Below, piece by piece: positions 55,646-64,000 of a DNA stretch of 64,000 nucleotides. The first letter of the stretch is position 1. The number at the start of each line of letters is the position of its first letter. The position numbers and the translations under genes were made by a program. The notes under the pieces were generated by a model. It saw only the letters and a program-made list of their open reading frames with translations, was not told the origin of the DNA and did not search any database. The DNA comes from Aureobasidium sp. EXF-3400 (lineage: Eukaryota > Ascomycota > Dothideomycetes > Dothideales > Saccotheciaceae): NCBI GenBank assembly GCA_024195585.1, contig SWBL01000088.1:91361-155360 (forward strand). Reading direction: 5' to 3'.

Positions 55646-58600
55646 TTAACCGACCACCTTCTCAATCTCCCAAGCACCTCCAACACGTTTCTGGACCACC
55701 TTCCTCGCGCCCACAGGCCAAGGTGTACCTTCCTTTTCTCCTCTCAAACTCAAGCCTACCCAGACTTCTCTGCGCTCCCTACCATCAGCACCTCTAGGCA
55801 ACTGTTCAATCTTACCAACCGGCTTGCCGACTTCCAATAATGGCGTGCCCTCCGCAAGATTAGCAAGTTGCTTAGCCGTCACCGTAGTCAAAGGATGTAA
55901 TCTAGTCTTGGGCAGCGTGTCGAATGGAGGCGAAGGCGCTTGCCGTGACAAATGCGAGTAAATGATGTAATCAGGCATTTCGGGGACTGTCAGTCTCGCC
56001 AACACTGATGATGGATGAACGTAGGAGAGTTTTGCTGCAGCGCGGGCTTCAGGATCTTGGCCTACGATGTCGCCGCTGCTGGAGGTGAAGAGAGTGCGGT
56101 AGGGGACTTCGATTGCGCGGCGAGGGTTGCGGGATAGTGCGACACCGATGATGTCGGCGCGAACGGCGACTTGGTCGATAAAGCCTGCGGCGACAAATTG
56201 TTTGAGGATGGCGCGCTGCTTGTCTGTGGGGGGAGGTAGGGTCTTTTGTGAGAGTGTTGGGTCATCGGTGCCGGTACGGGAGTGGCTGCGTACGATGGCT
56301 GTCAATTGTTGTTTTAATTGTCCGGCCTCCTTCATTGCTTTTTCGCGGAGGAAGTAGTCGGAGCAGAAGGATGCTGGGGATGAAGAGGCGGAGTAGGCGG
56401 CCATCGCTGTCAATAGCTTCAATGCATCGCTGCGGTCGTCCCAGCGGGAGAGTGTAGAGTGAGCTTTCCCGTATGCTCTTCTCTTTACTTCTGCTGCTGA
56501 GGCGGCGATATTATCTGCTTCTGAGCGGATCTGGCGCTTGGTAAAGCGTTCTCTGGCCGTATCGTTCTCGTCATCCGATTCTACCTCGTCAGGGGCGTTT
56601 TCGAGGTTATATTGAGTCTGAGGGATAAATAACTCAGGAACTGCAAGAGAGGCTACGAGAGCTATCGTGTGAGCTGAGAGATTGTAACGTCTGCCCAGCA
56701 ACAGCATTCTTGCAAATCTTGGTGACAAGGGGTATGCGGCCAACTCTTTTCCAGTCTCGGTGATCTTGCCATGCGCATCGATGGCACCGAGGTAGGTAAG
56801 GAGTTTTTCGGCCTTAGCTAGTGCCTTGCGATCTGGTGGTGTTGGGAAGGGGAAGTTGACTACGGTTTGAATGTCCATGTTCTTCAAAGACAGGACAACA
56901 CCCTCGATTGGCGATCGTAGAATTTCAGGGATGGCATACTCCTCAAAGTCGCGTTCGTAGACGGCCGATGAGTAGAGACGATAACAGTGACCTGGTCCTG
57001 TACGACCGGCACGACCAGCTCTTTGTGCGGCACTAGCTTTGCTGATGAAGTCGATCTCGAAAGTCTGAACACCGGTCGAAGCTTCGTATTTCTTTTCCTT
57101 TGAACGACCGCAGTCAAAGACGTAGCGAACTCCAGGGATGGTAAGAGATGTTTCGGCAACGTTGGTGGCAAGAACGATCAATCTTGAACCTGCCGGCGGT
57201 TCCTCAAAGACCTTGAGTTGCTGTTTCGTGGGAAGTTGCGAATACAGAGGTAGCACGTGCACCCTCAGCGCTTCCACAGGTTGCTCTTCACCTTCGATCA
57301 CAAACTCCTTGTCGTCCTCCTCATCATCCAAGCCTGTGATCTCGATGTCCGAGTCATCACCGTCGTCGTCTTCATCCCTTCTAGGTGCAGGCTGAGCTTC
57401 AGCATCCATATCATCAACCTCTAGAGGAGCATCTGCGGCAGACACATGAACTCTAGGTTGCTTGACTTGACTGCCAGTATCGGCAGGGAAATGTTGACGC
57501 AGCTTCTTGGCGAGCTGAATAATTTCTTGCTGACCAGTCAGGAAACAGAGCATACCGCCAGGTGGCAGCTTCTTGTGACCTCTGGTGATCTTGTGGAACA
57601 TGTCGTCGACATAGTCGTGTGTTGTCTTGCGGGAAAAGTGATCAGTGACGGGGTACTGTCTACCCTCTGCCTTGACAATCGGAGGTGGACCGTTTCTGAA
57701 GAGGCGAGTGTTTTCGGTGAAATCAGTGATGCGAAGAGTGGCACTCATGATGACGAGCTTTAGAGGGTAGTACTTTTCGGGCTCCTCCTTTGCCATCTGA
57801 GCACGAAGATCGACAATTCTGCTCATCATACCGATGAGAATATCAGTGTTGACGGAACGTTCGTGAGCCTCATCGATGACAATGGCAGAGTATCTGGACA
57901 GGATAAAGTCGTTGGCGATTTCTCTCAGCAAGATACCGTCAGTCATGAACTTGATGGCAGTATCTTTCGAGACGGTGGTGTCGAAACGGATTTGGTAACC
58001 GACTCGGTCCTTCAAGTCGCACAGTTCAGTGCCTACACGTTCGGAGACACTGACAGCAGCGACACGACGAGGCTGAGTGACACCGATCATGCCTTTGGCT
58101 TTGCCATCTCCGTCTGTTTGGCCGATCTTGCTTCCGTAACCACTTTCGAACATCATCTGAGGGACCTGGGTTGTTTTACCAGAACCGGTGGCACCCCAGA
58201 CGACAAGGACATTGTTATTGTGGACAGCTTCCATAATCTTCTGCTCTTCTTGTACGACAGGCAACTTCAACCTAGCCTCTTGAATCTCGGGGTTGCGAGG
58301 AATGACGAGACTGATGGCAGGACGGTTGTCTGACTCAGTGGTGGCGGATACGGCGAGTTCGGGAGGGAGAGTTTCTGGCGAAGGAGCGCGAGGGACGAAA
58401 TTTGTGGGTTGTTTGACGGTGGTTGAGTTCACGGTGTCGAGGTTTGTCGAAGGGACGAAGCCTATGGCCTCGTTTCGCTTCTCAGTAGCCCACATCTTGA
58501 AGGCAGACGAACGAGCTTTTTGTGCCTCCTTGACGGCCTCTGCGTCTTCCATGTCCTCGTCCGAGTCCGACTCTTCTTCCGAATCGTCGTCTTCTTCATC

Positions 58601-59434
58601 TGAATCTTCCTCATCTTCGTCGTCTTCGTCATCCTCCTCTTCCGACTCTTCTTCACCATCTTCAATATCTTCTTCTGAACTCTCATCTTCGTCTTCGTCG
58701 TCCTCGCCGTCCTCGTCTCCAGAGAAACCCGTCCATTCTGGTTCCTGAGCGACTACAGGAGCAGACTTGGTGACAACCTTTGTGCGTTTCCTGCTCTTGA
58801 TGACTGGCTTTCCTTCCTCGTCTGTCTCGAGCGGCCTCTTCAGGCCACTACCAAACAAGCCTCCAGCAGCAAAGAGCCCTCCCTTGCCTGGCGCTGGCGC
58901 AGGTGCTGCAGCTTTGGTAGGAGCCGATTTCGAACCATTCGTTTGTGGTGTTGAAGTCTGCTCATCTTCGGACTCGCTCTCCAACTCTTGTGCCGGCCTC
59001 TTTCTCTGCTCGAAAAGAATAGCATCGTTGGCTTCAAGGTTGATTCCTTGCTCCTTCTCTCTCAGTGCCCTTTCCAGTCTCTCCCTGGCAGACTCTCCAC
59101 CTCTTCCTAGCTTTTTCGAGCTCAGCAATAAACTCGTATCAACTTTTTGGGCAGCGAGCTTCTTGATCAAAGCCAAATTCTCCTCCTTCTTAAGCTTGTT
59201 GTCGATGTATTTGTCTAGTCTCTTCTTTTTCTTGCCAGAGATGACTGTAGTGCTGTTTTGGGCGCGAATCTCTGCTTGCAGTGCATTGCGACGGGCTTCT
59301 TTTTCCGTAGGCGTGGGAGGAACGATTTCGGCGGCGTTTGCATCTTCGGGTTCGTCGTGAGAGTGTGAGTTCTTTGCTTTGGCTTTGGCGATTCTGCCCT
59401 TTTTGCGATCGCGGGGCACAAACTTGGGCGGCAT
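55646..59434 (-). CDS. ECM16: DEAH-box RNA helicase, ribosome biogenesis
   Basis: Intronless, 1262 aa. The basic N-terminus (MPPKFVPRDRKKGRIAKAK) and an internal acidic run of Glu/Asp (about 240-300) are typical of Dhr1/DHX37. Helicase motifs are GATGSGKTTQVPQ, DEAHERSVNTDIL, SATLRITDF, LTGQQEI, ATNVAETSLTIPGVRYVFDCG and QRAGRAGRTGPG, followed by HA2 and OB-fold regions. Dhr1 releases the U3 snoRNA from pre-18S rRNA in the 90S particle. An insert with EDDDGDDSDIEITGLDDEE sits between the two RecA domains. It converges on the P450 and is divergent to the small gene at 59675. Confidence 0.93.
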   Translation of the reverse strand: MPPKFVPRDRKKGRIAKAKAKNSHSHDEPEDANAAEIVPPTPTEKEARRNALQAEIRAQNSTTVISGKKKKRLDKYIDNKLKKEENLALIKKLAAQKVDTSLLLSSKKLGRGGESARERLERALREKEQGINLEANDAILFEQRKRPAQELESESEDEQTSTPQTNGSKSAPTKAAAPAPAPGKGGLFAAGGLFGSGLKRPLETDEEGKPVIKSRKRTKVVTKSAPVVAQEPEWTGFSGDEDGEDDEDEDESSEEDIEDGEEESEEEDDEDDEDEEDSDEEDDDSEEESDSDEDMEDAEAVKEAQKARSSAFKMWATEKRNEAIGFVPSTNLDTVNSTTVKQPTNFVPRAPSPETLPPELAVSATTESDNRPAISLVIPRNPEIQEARLKLPVVQEEQKIMEAVHNNNVLVVWGATGSGKTTQVPQMMFESGYGSKIGQTDGDGKAKGMIGVTQPRRVAAVSVSERVGTELCDLKDRVGYQIRFDTTVSKDTAIKFMTDGILLREIANDFILSRYSAIVIDEAHERSVNTDILIGMMSRIVDLRAQMAKEEPEKYYPLKLVIMSATLRITDFTENTRLFRNGPPPIVKAEGRQYPVTDHFSRKTTHDYVDDMFHKITRGHKKLPPGGMLCFLTGQQEIIQLAKKLRQHFPADTGSQVKQPRVHVSAADAPLEVDDMDAEAQPAPRRDEDDDGDDSDIEITGLDDEEDDKEFVIEGEEQPVEALRVHVLPLYSQLPTKQQLKVFEEPPAGSRLIVLATNVAETSLTIPGVRYVFDCGRSKEKKYEASTGVQTFEIDFISKASAAQRAGRAGRTGPGHCYRLYSSAVYERDFEEYAIPEILRSPIEGVVLSLKNMDIQTVVNFPFPTPPDRKALAKAEKLLTYLGAIDAHGKITETGKELAAYPLSPRFARMLLLGRRYNLSAHTIALVASLAVPELFIPQTQYNLENAPDEVESDDENDTARERFTKRQIRSEADNIAASAAEVKRRAYGKAHSTLSRWDDRSDALKLLTAMAAYSASSSPASFCSDYFLREKAMKEAGQLKQQLTAIVRSHSRTGTDDPTLSQKTLPPPTDKQRAILKQFVAAGFIDQVAVRADIIGVALSRNPRRAIEVPYRTLFTSSSGDIVGQDPEARAAAKLSYVHPSSVLARLTVPEMPDYIIYSHLSRQAPSPPFDTLPKTRLHPLTTVTAKQLANLAEGTPLLEVGKPVGKIEQLPRGADGRERREVWVGLSLRGEKEGTPWPVGARKVVQKRVGGAWEIEKVVG

Positions 59435-59674
59435 GATCGTGAGTGGGCGCGCCGAGGGGTATATGGGGAGAGAGAAAGAATGGACTCTGAGACTGTCGCA
59501 TAAAATGTCGGACCTGGCGATTGCAACTTTTCCGATTTAAGCTCATGCATGCCCTGCGGCTCGGCCCGTTTGAGCTGCGGGGTCTAGCGTCATGCGAAGT
59601 TGTGCTTGTCTTTCGATGCTGCGAAGACAGCGAGCTCCATCGACTTCGTATCTTTATCTTACACTACACTCAGC

Positions 59675-60163
59675 ATGCAAACCCAATCACAGACTACGTT
59701 CCCAATGTCACAGCCACCAGATCTCACCTTCTCGTCCTTTCTCGCACCCAGCAAATCAAACACCAGCACCATCGCCAGCATACCCACCCAGATTACCGCT
59801 CTGAATTTCGCCGACAAACTCGTCCTCACAATTTCCCAATCCGGCCGCTTGAATCACTGGCTCCACGTCCCCCTCTCTGGAGGTCGCCCGCTTGACAGTG
59901 GTTTCCTAAATCCATCCTCCGAATCCGACGTCGATGCAAGCCTTTTACCATTTGCGCATCTGACTGCAACTACCGTCTTGGGTGGCACAAGAGGAGAGTT
60001 CGACATCTTGGGCCAGACTCTGGCGACGACACTTGCTACAGCATTATTGATGAGGAATCCTGACGAGCAGAGGATGCTTGTTGTGGGCTTGGGCTTGGAG
60101 AAGGCTGATCAGGGAAGAGAGGCTTTTGATGAGTTGATTGGAGCCTGCTTGGAGTGTCTGTGA
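59675..60163 (+). CDS. Proteasome assembly chaperone 3-like protein
   Basis: Intronless, 162 aa from the ATG at 59675; a second ATG at 59705 would give 152 aa and starts MSQPPDLTFSSFL. After 20 variable residues the sequence follows the pattern of PSMG3/PAC3: IPTQITALNFADKLVLTISQSGRLNHWLHVPL, then LTATTVLGG, and a C-terminal LLVVGLGLEK-like strand with ARRAFDELIGACLECL-like helix (as read: GREAFDELIGACLECL). PAC3 with PAC4 helps build the alpha ring of the 20S proteasome. The match is by pattern, not by search. It shares a 240 bp bidirectional promoter with ECM16. A Fes1 gene follows on the opposite strand. Confidence 0.5.
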   Translation: MQTQSQTTFPMSQPPDLTFSSFLAPSKSNTSTIASIPTQITALNFADKLVLTISQSGRLNHWLHVPLSGGRPLDSGFLNPSSESDVDASLLPFAHLTATTVLGGTRGEFDILGQTLATTLATALLMRNPDEQRMLVVGLGLEKADQGREAFDELIGACLECL

Positions 60164-60587
60164 AGAGGTACAAGAGAGTGGAAGGACAACACCATCGACA
60201 CTTTGCCATGGCATTCGTCCGGCAGCTCCACAAGACTGCTTGATGATGTGGCTCGGAGCCATATGCATACCAAATTGTGCAGAGAGAGCACAAGTCACCA
60301 CCTGTATGGGGGTCACACTGAAGAGCACAAGAGGCGTTGAGTCGAATCATAGAGCGAGCCAGACTGTCTAGACTGTGCTTGAGGGAAGAGAAGGCTACAG
60401 GTCACAAAAGAGAGCAGGACAACAGCAAGACTTGCAGGCGAAAAATCGTTCATTCGGAGACAGCCTCTTGGCCGCTTCTACTCGTATACCCATAAGACCT
60501 CTATCAAGACCTTGTATCATCTGGCCCATCCAGAAAACGCCCAAATATCATGCAATTACATCTATGACCCATCTCTTTTTGATTCGT

Positions 60588-61280
60588 CTAAGCCATCTTG
60601 GCACTTCTCTCTCTCAGTGCGTTGACAAGCACATCGACACTGGCCATGTCCTCGGCATCGAACTTGCCCTCGCCAACAACCTCTGCAGGCAAGAACTTAA
60701 CTGCCTCGTCCAAAGCAGGCTGGTAGTTTCTGATCTCGGAGCTGATGACACGAATGGCCTTCTTGCGCACACCTGCATCTTCGTCTGAGCAGAGCTTTGC
60801 GACTTTGGGAATTGATCCAACAGCTAGCGCCTACACACAGAACAGTCAGCATCCTTGCTTCCTACAAGACCCGAGAGTAGACAGTAAACTTACACGCTCC
60901 TGACACTTGATGTTGTTCTGCACCGCAGTACCCAAACACCAACAAGCCATCTCTCTATCCTGCTTCTCTGCACTCTCCAACATATCGCACAGCGGCGTCC
61001 ACAACTTCAATGCCTCCATGTTGTTCGCATTATCCAAGTTTTCAACCAACTGCTCAAAGTTGTCCCAGGCAATGCCTTTGTTCTCGTGGTCGACTGAGGG
61101 GTCGTGGATGGCTTGCATGGACGAGATCATGCGGTCGGCGTCTGAGGGCCCGCCCATTAGTTGGGCGAGCAATTCGGGGTTCAGTTGTGTGCGTGGTTGG
61201 GTAGGTTCTGCTGTTTCTGCCGAGACGGCGGAGTTCTCGATGGACCATTTGAGGAGGGTGTTGAGGCCTGGGTCGTTCAT
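60588..61280 (-). CDS. FES1: Hsp70 nucleotide exchange factor
   Basis: Two exons, 61280-60894 and 60830-60588, with a 63 nt intron (GTAAGT..TGTAG) in phase 0; 209 aa, the usual length. Fes1 triggers ADP release from cytosolic Hsp70 and helps degrade misfolded proteins. The start MNDPGLNTLLKWSIENS is the conserved Fes1 N-terminus. Armadillo-like helices follow (NLDNANNMEALKLWTPL, CWCLGTAVQNNIKCQER, VRKKAIRVISSEIRNY). The intron falls within the repeat region. There is no signal peptide or ER-retention signal, so it is the cytosolic form rather than Sil1. Confidence 0.92.
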
Positions 61281-63046
61281 TGTGGGTGGTTTGGTTGGTG
61301 GGAGTGCGGTTTGGTGTAGGCGTGTCTCTTGACTGGGTGTTTCGGAGTGATACAGAGGTATGTTTAAGGTCTTCTGTTCGAGTGGATGCTGTTGCGATAG
61401 CAAGGGTGGTGTGTGTACGAGTGTTTGTGCAAGAATTATTTTTGTGGTGACGCAGCAGTTTTGTTTCGCAAGGGCCGAGGCGCCCTCTTCCACGAAGGTG
61501 GTCGCTGCTTCGAGACGCTTCGATTTGCTTTCTTTTGTTCTTTTTTTTTTTTTCTCTATTTCTCTACTCCAGGCAGGGTCGCCCGCATTTCTTGCATTAT
61601 TGTAACCGAGAACTATTATATATCCACGCATAGTGGCCAATGGATAGCAATGATTCCCACAGTCGAATGACACACATTTCTCCGATCTAGTCTATATACA
61701 GTTTACTAGAGGTCAACTATGCAGTCGTTGTCTGCCGTGGCTTACTACCCACATCAAGATTTCCTTCATTCTTGATAATAAGTTGATAGAACACAAACAC
61801 TTTAAACGATTTCGTCCAACTCGCGCACGACTTACTCGGGAGGACTAATTGGCCTACTATCAAACATCTTAATAGTCAAACTCGATGATCTGGCATTCAC
61901 TCTATACTCAAGCACTGCCTACAGCTAGCTCTACATGGGTATCACAAGCGGCATCTGTCACGTGCCAGGTCATATCGGAATACAGGACGACTACCACGAT
62001 GGTGACTCACGAGGCAACATTCTGCAATCAAGACATGCGCTCAACTGATGGCTGGTCAATGGTTGTGCACCGGGTATTGCTGGGAAACGTTGGCAGCTTC
62101 GCGACTCCGGCCACCAATTACCCGCGCTTGAACGTTGCCGGCCCGGCCTGAGGCTCCGCGAAGCTGTTGATGGTGGTGGGGAAAGCGATCTGCTTTCTTT
62201 TTCCTCTGCCAGTCAGGAAAGTCGAAGTCGATGACCAGGAGGCGTCTAATTGATAGAAGTCAATCCAGACGATGGACTGGATCCGATGACTTCCTGTGCA
62301 GAAGCAGGCATTTCCGTGAGCGCAAATGAAATACGGAGAGTCGTATCGAAAGGGGGCCCTCTGGGCCCTGGGAAAGTGGCAGAACCCCACTCCGCGTTCA
62401 ACAATCCTTCAAGCGCCGAGATGGTTCCAAAGGGCTGGCGGAGCGATTGCTGCTAGGACACAGCCGTTCGACAATCGAGGCTGGGATATGGCCGACGCGT
62501 GAAGACACGAAAGACGACGAGGATTGAAGAAGAGAGATTCGGGAGAGGGCGCAACGTTCTAGCCGTCATGCAGCATCGCACTTGGCATGATGTAGTGAGG
62601 ATGGAAGGTTGCTGAGCTTACTCGTGGGCGTCTGACGCGGCCTGCACGACGCAGTAAGGCAGCTGCATTCGGCAAGAGGTATATAGTAGCAGCAGTGAGA
62701 GCGAGCACGAATAGGCAGATGCAGACACAGCTTCTACTTCCACAAACACTCCTTCATTCGTAAACGAAAGGCAGTCTCGTGCAGGACACGCAACGGGGCT
62801 TTGGCAGTTGATAACCGGAGGCTTAGACCAGCGGACCAATCGGGATTAGTTGGCTAGCATCCTGCACAGGCCAAGGAATTGGACCTCACACACCGCCCGG
62901 TTGGACGACAAGTGTTCCAACTTTCCCCCTTCATCACCACCCATTGACCCCACCGCGCGTGTTCCATCCAAAGCAGCTCAAATCCTCGCTGCAGCTTGCT
63001 CTCTTCAACACCTTTTCAACCCACATCAACTAACAACACCGTCACA
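61281..63046. other. Intergenic region: FES1 and actin promoters
   Basis: 1.77 kb without a supported gene. A T-run lies at about 61540-61553. A CCAAT box (62836-62840, separate entry) and a CT-rich leader precede actin, as is common for fungal housekeeping genes. Confidence 0.55.
62836..62840 (+). promoter_or_regulatory. CCAAT box upstream of actin
   Basis: GGACCAATCGGGA, about 207 bp before the actin ATG. The HAP/CBC complex binds such boxes in fungal promoters. Confidence 0.4.
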
Positions 63047-64000
63047 ATGGAAGGTGAGTCTCTCTCTCTTGTGCTGCTATGTGCTGTCGGCGCACCTCTC
63101 AGCTCCCAACACCTCCTTGTCCACATCGCCACCCTTGCCGTCTTACCTCCATCGAGCACCCGCTGACCACTTTTCGCGTCTACAGAGGAGGTCGCAGCTC
63201 TCGTTATCGACAATGGGTAAGAATCATCGCCGTCCGCGCCTTCCGCCGTCGCTGCCTGTGGGATTACACGTCGTGCGCCATTGGGCCGCCGGCGACACGA
63301 TCTCACAGCTGCCTTCAGCTCCATGGCGCGCAGACTCGAAGCTCCAGGGCAGCAACAGCTAACACATTGGCCACAGTTCGGGTATGTGCAAGGCCGGTTT
63401 CGCCGGTGACGACGCACCCAGAGCCGTCTTCCGTAAGTCCCCCATCAGAGCTTCCAAAACTTGTCTCTCGCACACCATCTAATGCGCTGCAGCCTCAATT
63501 GTCGGAAGACCTCGCCACCATGGGTACGCAGCCCTCTTTCAAGCTGTTTTAGCAACTCGAATTGACAATGACGCAGTATCATGATCGGTATGGGCCAGAA
63601 GGATTCATACGTCGGTGATGAGGCACAGTCCAAGCGTGGTATTCTCACCCTGAGATACCCCATTGAGCACGGTGTCGTTACCAACTGGGACGACATGGAG
63701 AAGATTTGGCACCACACCTTCTACAACGAGCTCCGTGTTGCCCCCGAGGAGCACCCCGTCCTGCTCACCGAGGCCCCCATCAACCCCAAGTCCAACCGTG
63801 AGAAGATGACCCAGATTGTCTTCGAGACCTTCAACGCCCCCGCCTTCTACGTCTCCATCCAGGCCGTTCTGTCGCTGTACGCTTCCGGTCGTACCACTGG
63901 TATCGTCCTCGACTCGGGTGACGGTGTCACTCACGTTGTCCCCATCTACGAAGGTTTCGCCCTTCCCCACGCCATCTCGCGTGTCGACATGGCTGGTCGT
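63047..64000 (+). CDS. ACT1: Actin, 5' part (truncated by the window end)
   Basis: Five exons so far: 63047-63053, 63186-63216, 63377-63432, 63493-63523 and 63577 to beyond 64000; 183 codons are present. Spliced, it reads [13 protein letters not shown], then [43 protein letters not shown], and onward through the near-invariant actin core to VDMAGR. Exon 1 has only seven nucleotides, and the four introns are 132, 160, 60 and 53 nt, crowded into the first 60 codons, as in other filamentous-fungal actin genes. Actin is the cytoskeletal filament protein and an ATPase. The C-terminal half lies outside the window. Confidence 0.97.

Noticed and set aside
55423..55797. 124-codon frame between the P450 and ECM16
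   Set aside because: It overlaps the 3' end of ECM16 antisense and has no domain.
62850..63362. 170-codon frame across the actin leader and first introns
   Set aside because: It overlaps spliced actin exons in another frame and has no domain.

Overview
The window is nuclear DNA of a filamentous ascomycete (Pezizomycotina; a Dothideomycete fits but is not proven). The reasons are compact genes, many 45-65 nt GT-AG introns, fungal-only families (DUF3659 repeats, SLD7, PTH11-type receptor, PhiA-like wall protein, CE5 esterase, Erg6) and nuclear tRNA genes, two of them with introns. No rRNA, CRISPR array, prophage or autonomous transposase was seen. I can support 23 protein genes with fair to high confidence, one doubtful multi-exon locus and three tRNA genes. 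Splice sites were placed by hand and checked for reading-frame phase.

Layout. 1-6.2 kb: a giant LEA-like/DUF3659 repeat protein. 7.9-8.9 kb: a secreted cutinase-family esterase. 9-12.5 kb: a gene-poor block with short inverted-repeat elements, a 210 bp direct repeat and a doubtful cysteine-motif locus. 12.7-33.4 kb: mostly housekeeping genes: dual-start alanyl-tRNA synthetase (divergent to a small unknown gene), a GH16 wall glucanase, a Cdc25/rhodanese-like protein, ERG10 thiolase divergent to SNU114, a tRNA-Gln candidate, SLD7, an RWD-RBR ubiquitin ligase and ADE13. 34-45.6 kb: accessory genes: an unknown coiled-coil protein, a PhiA-like secreted protein, tRNA-Lys, tRNA-Ser, an aromatic-ring FAD monooxygenase, a PTH11-like seven-helix protein and a TDA3-like oxidoreductase. 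45.9-55.4 kb: an ABCA-type transporter, an Erg6-type sterol methyltransferase and a CYP7/CYP8-like P450, the last two divergent. 55.6-64 kb: ECM16/DHR1 helicase, a proteasome-assembly chaperone candidate, FES1 and the 5' part of actin.

The most unusual thing is a family of about 117-130 bp elements with terminal inverted repeats (core AGCTATAGAAATGCACA). I count eight good copies and up to three degenerate ones. Two copies sit inside spliceable introns of different genes. One supplies the last 40 codons and the stop of an open reading frame. Two sit side by side between the transporter and the methyltransferase. Several carry ACGCGT at one end. A second theme is a possible sterol-modifying module: the Erg6 paralogue and the CYP7-like P450 share a promoter, beside an ABCA transporter. 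Other points of note are two GC-AG introns, a catalytic cysteine codon split by an intron, and an alanyl-tRNA synthetase whose two start codons look built for dual targeting.
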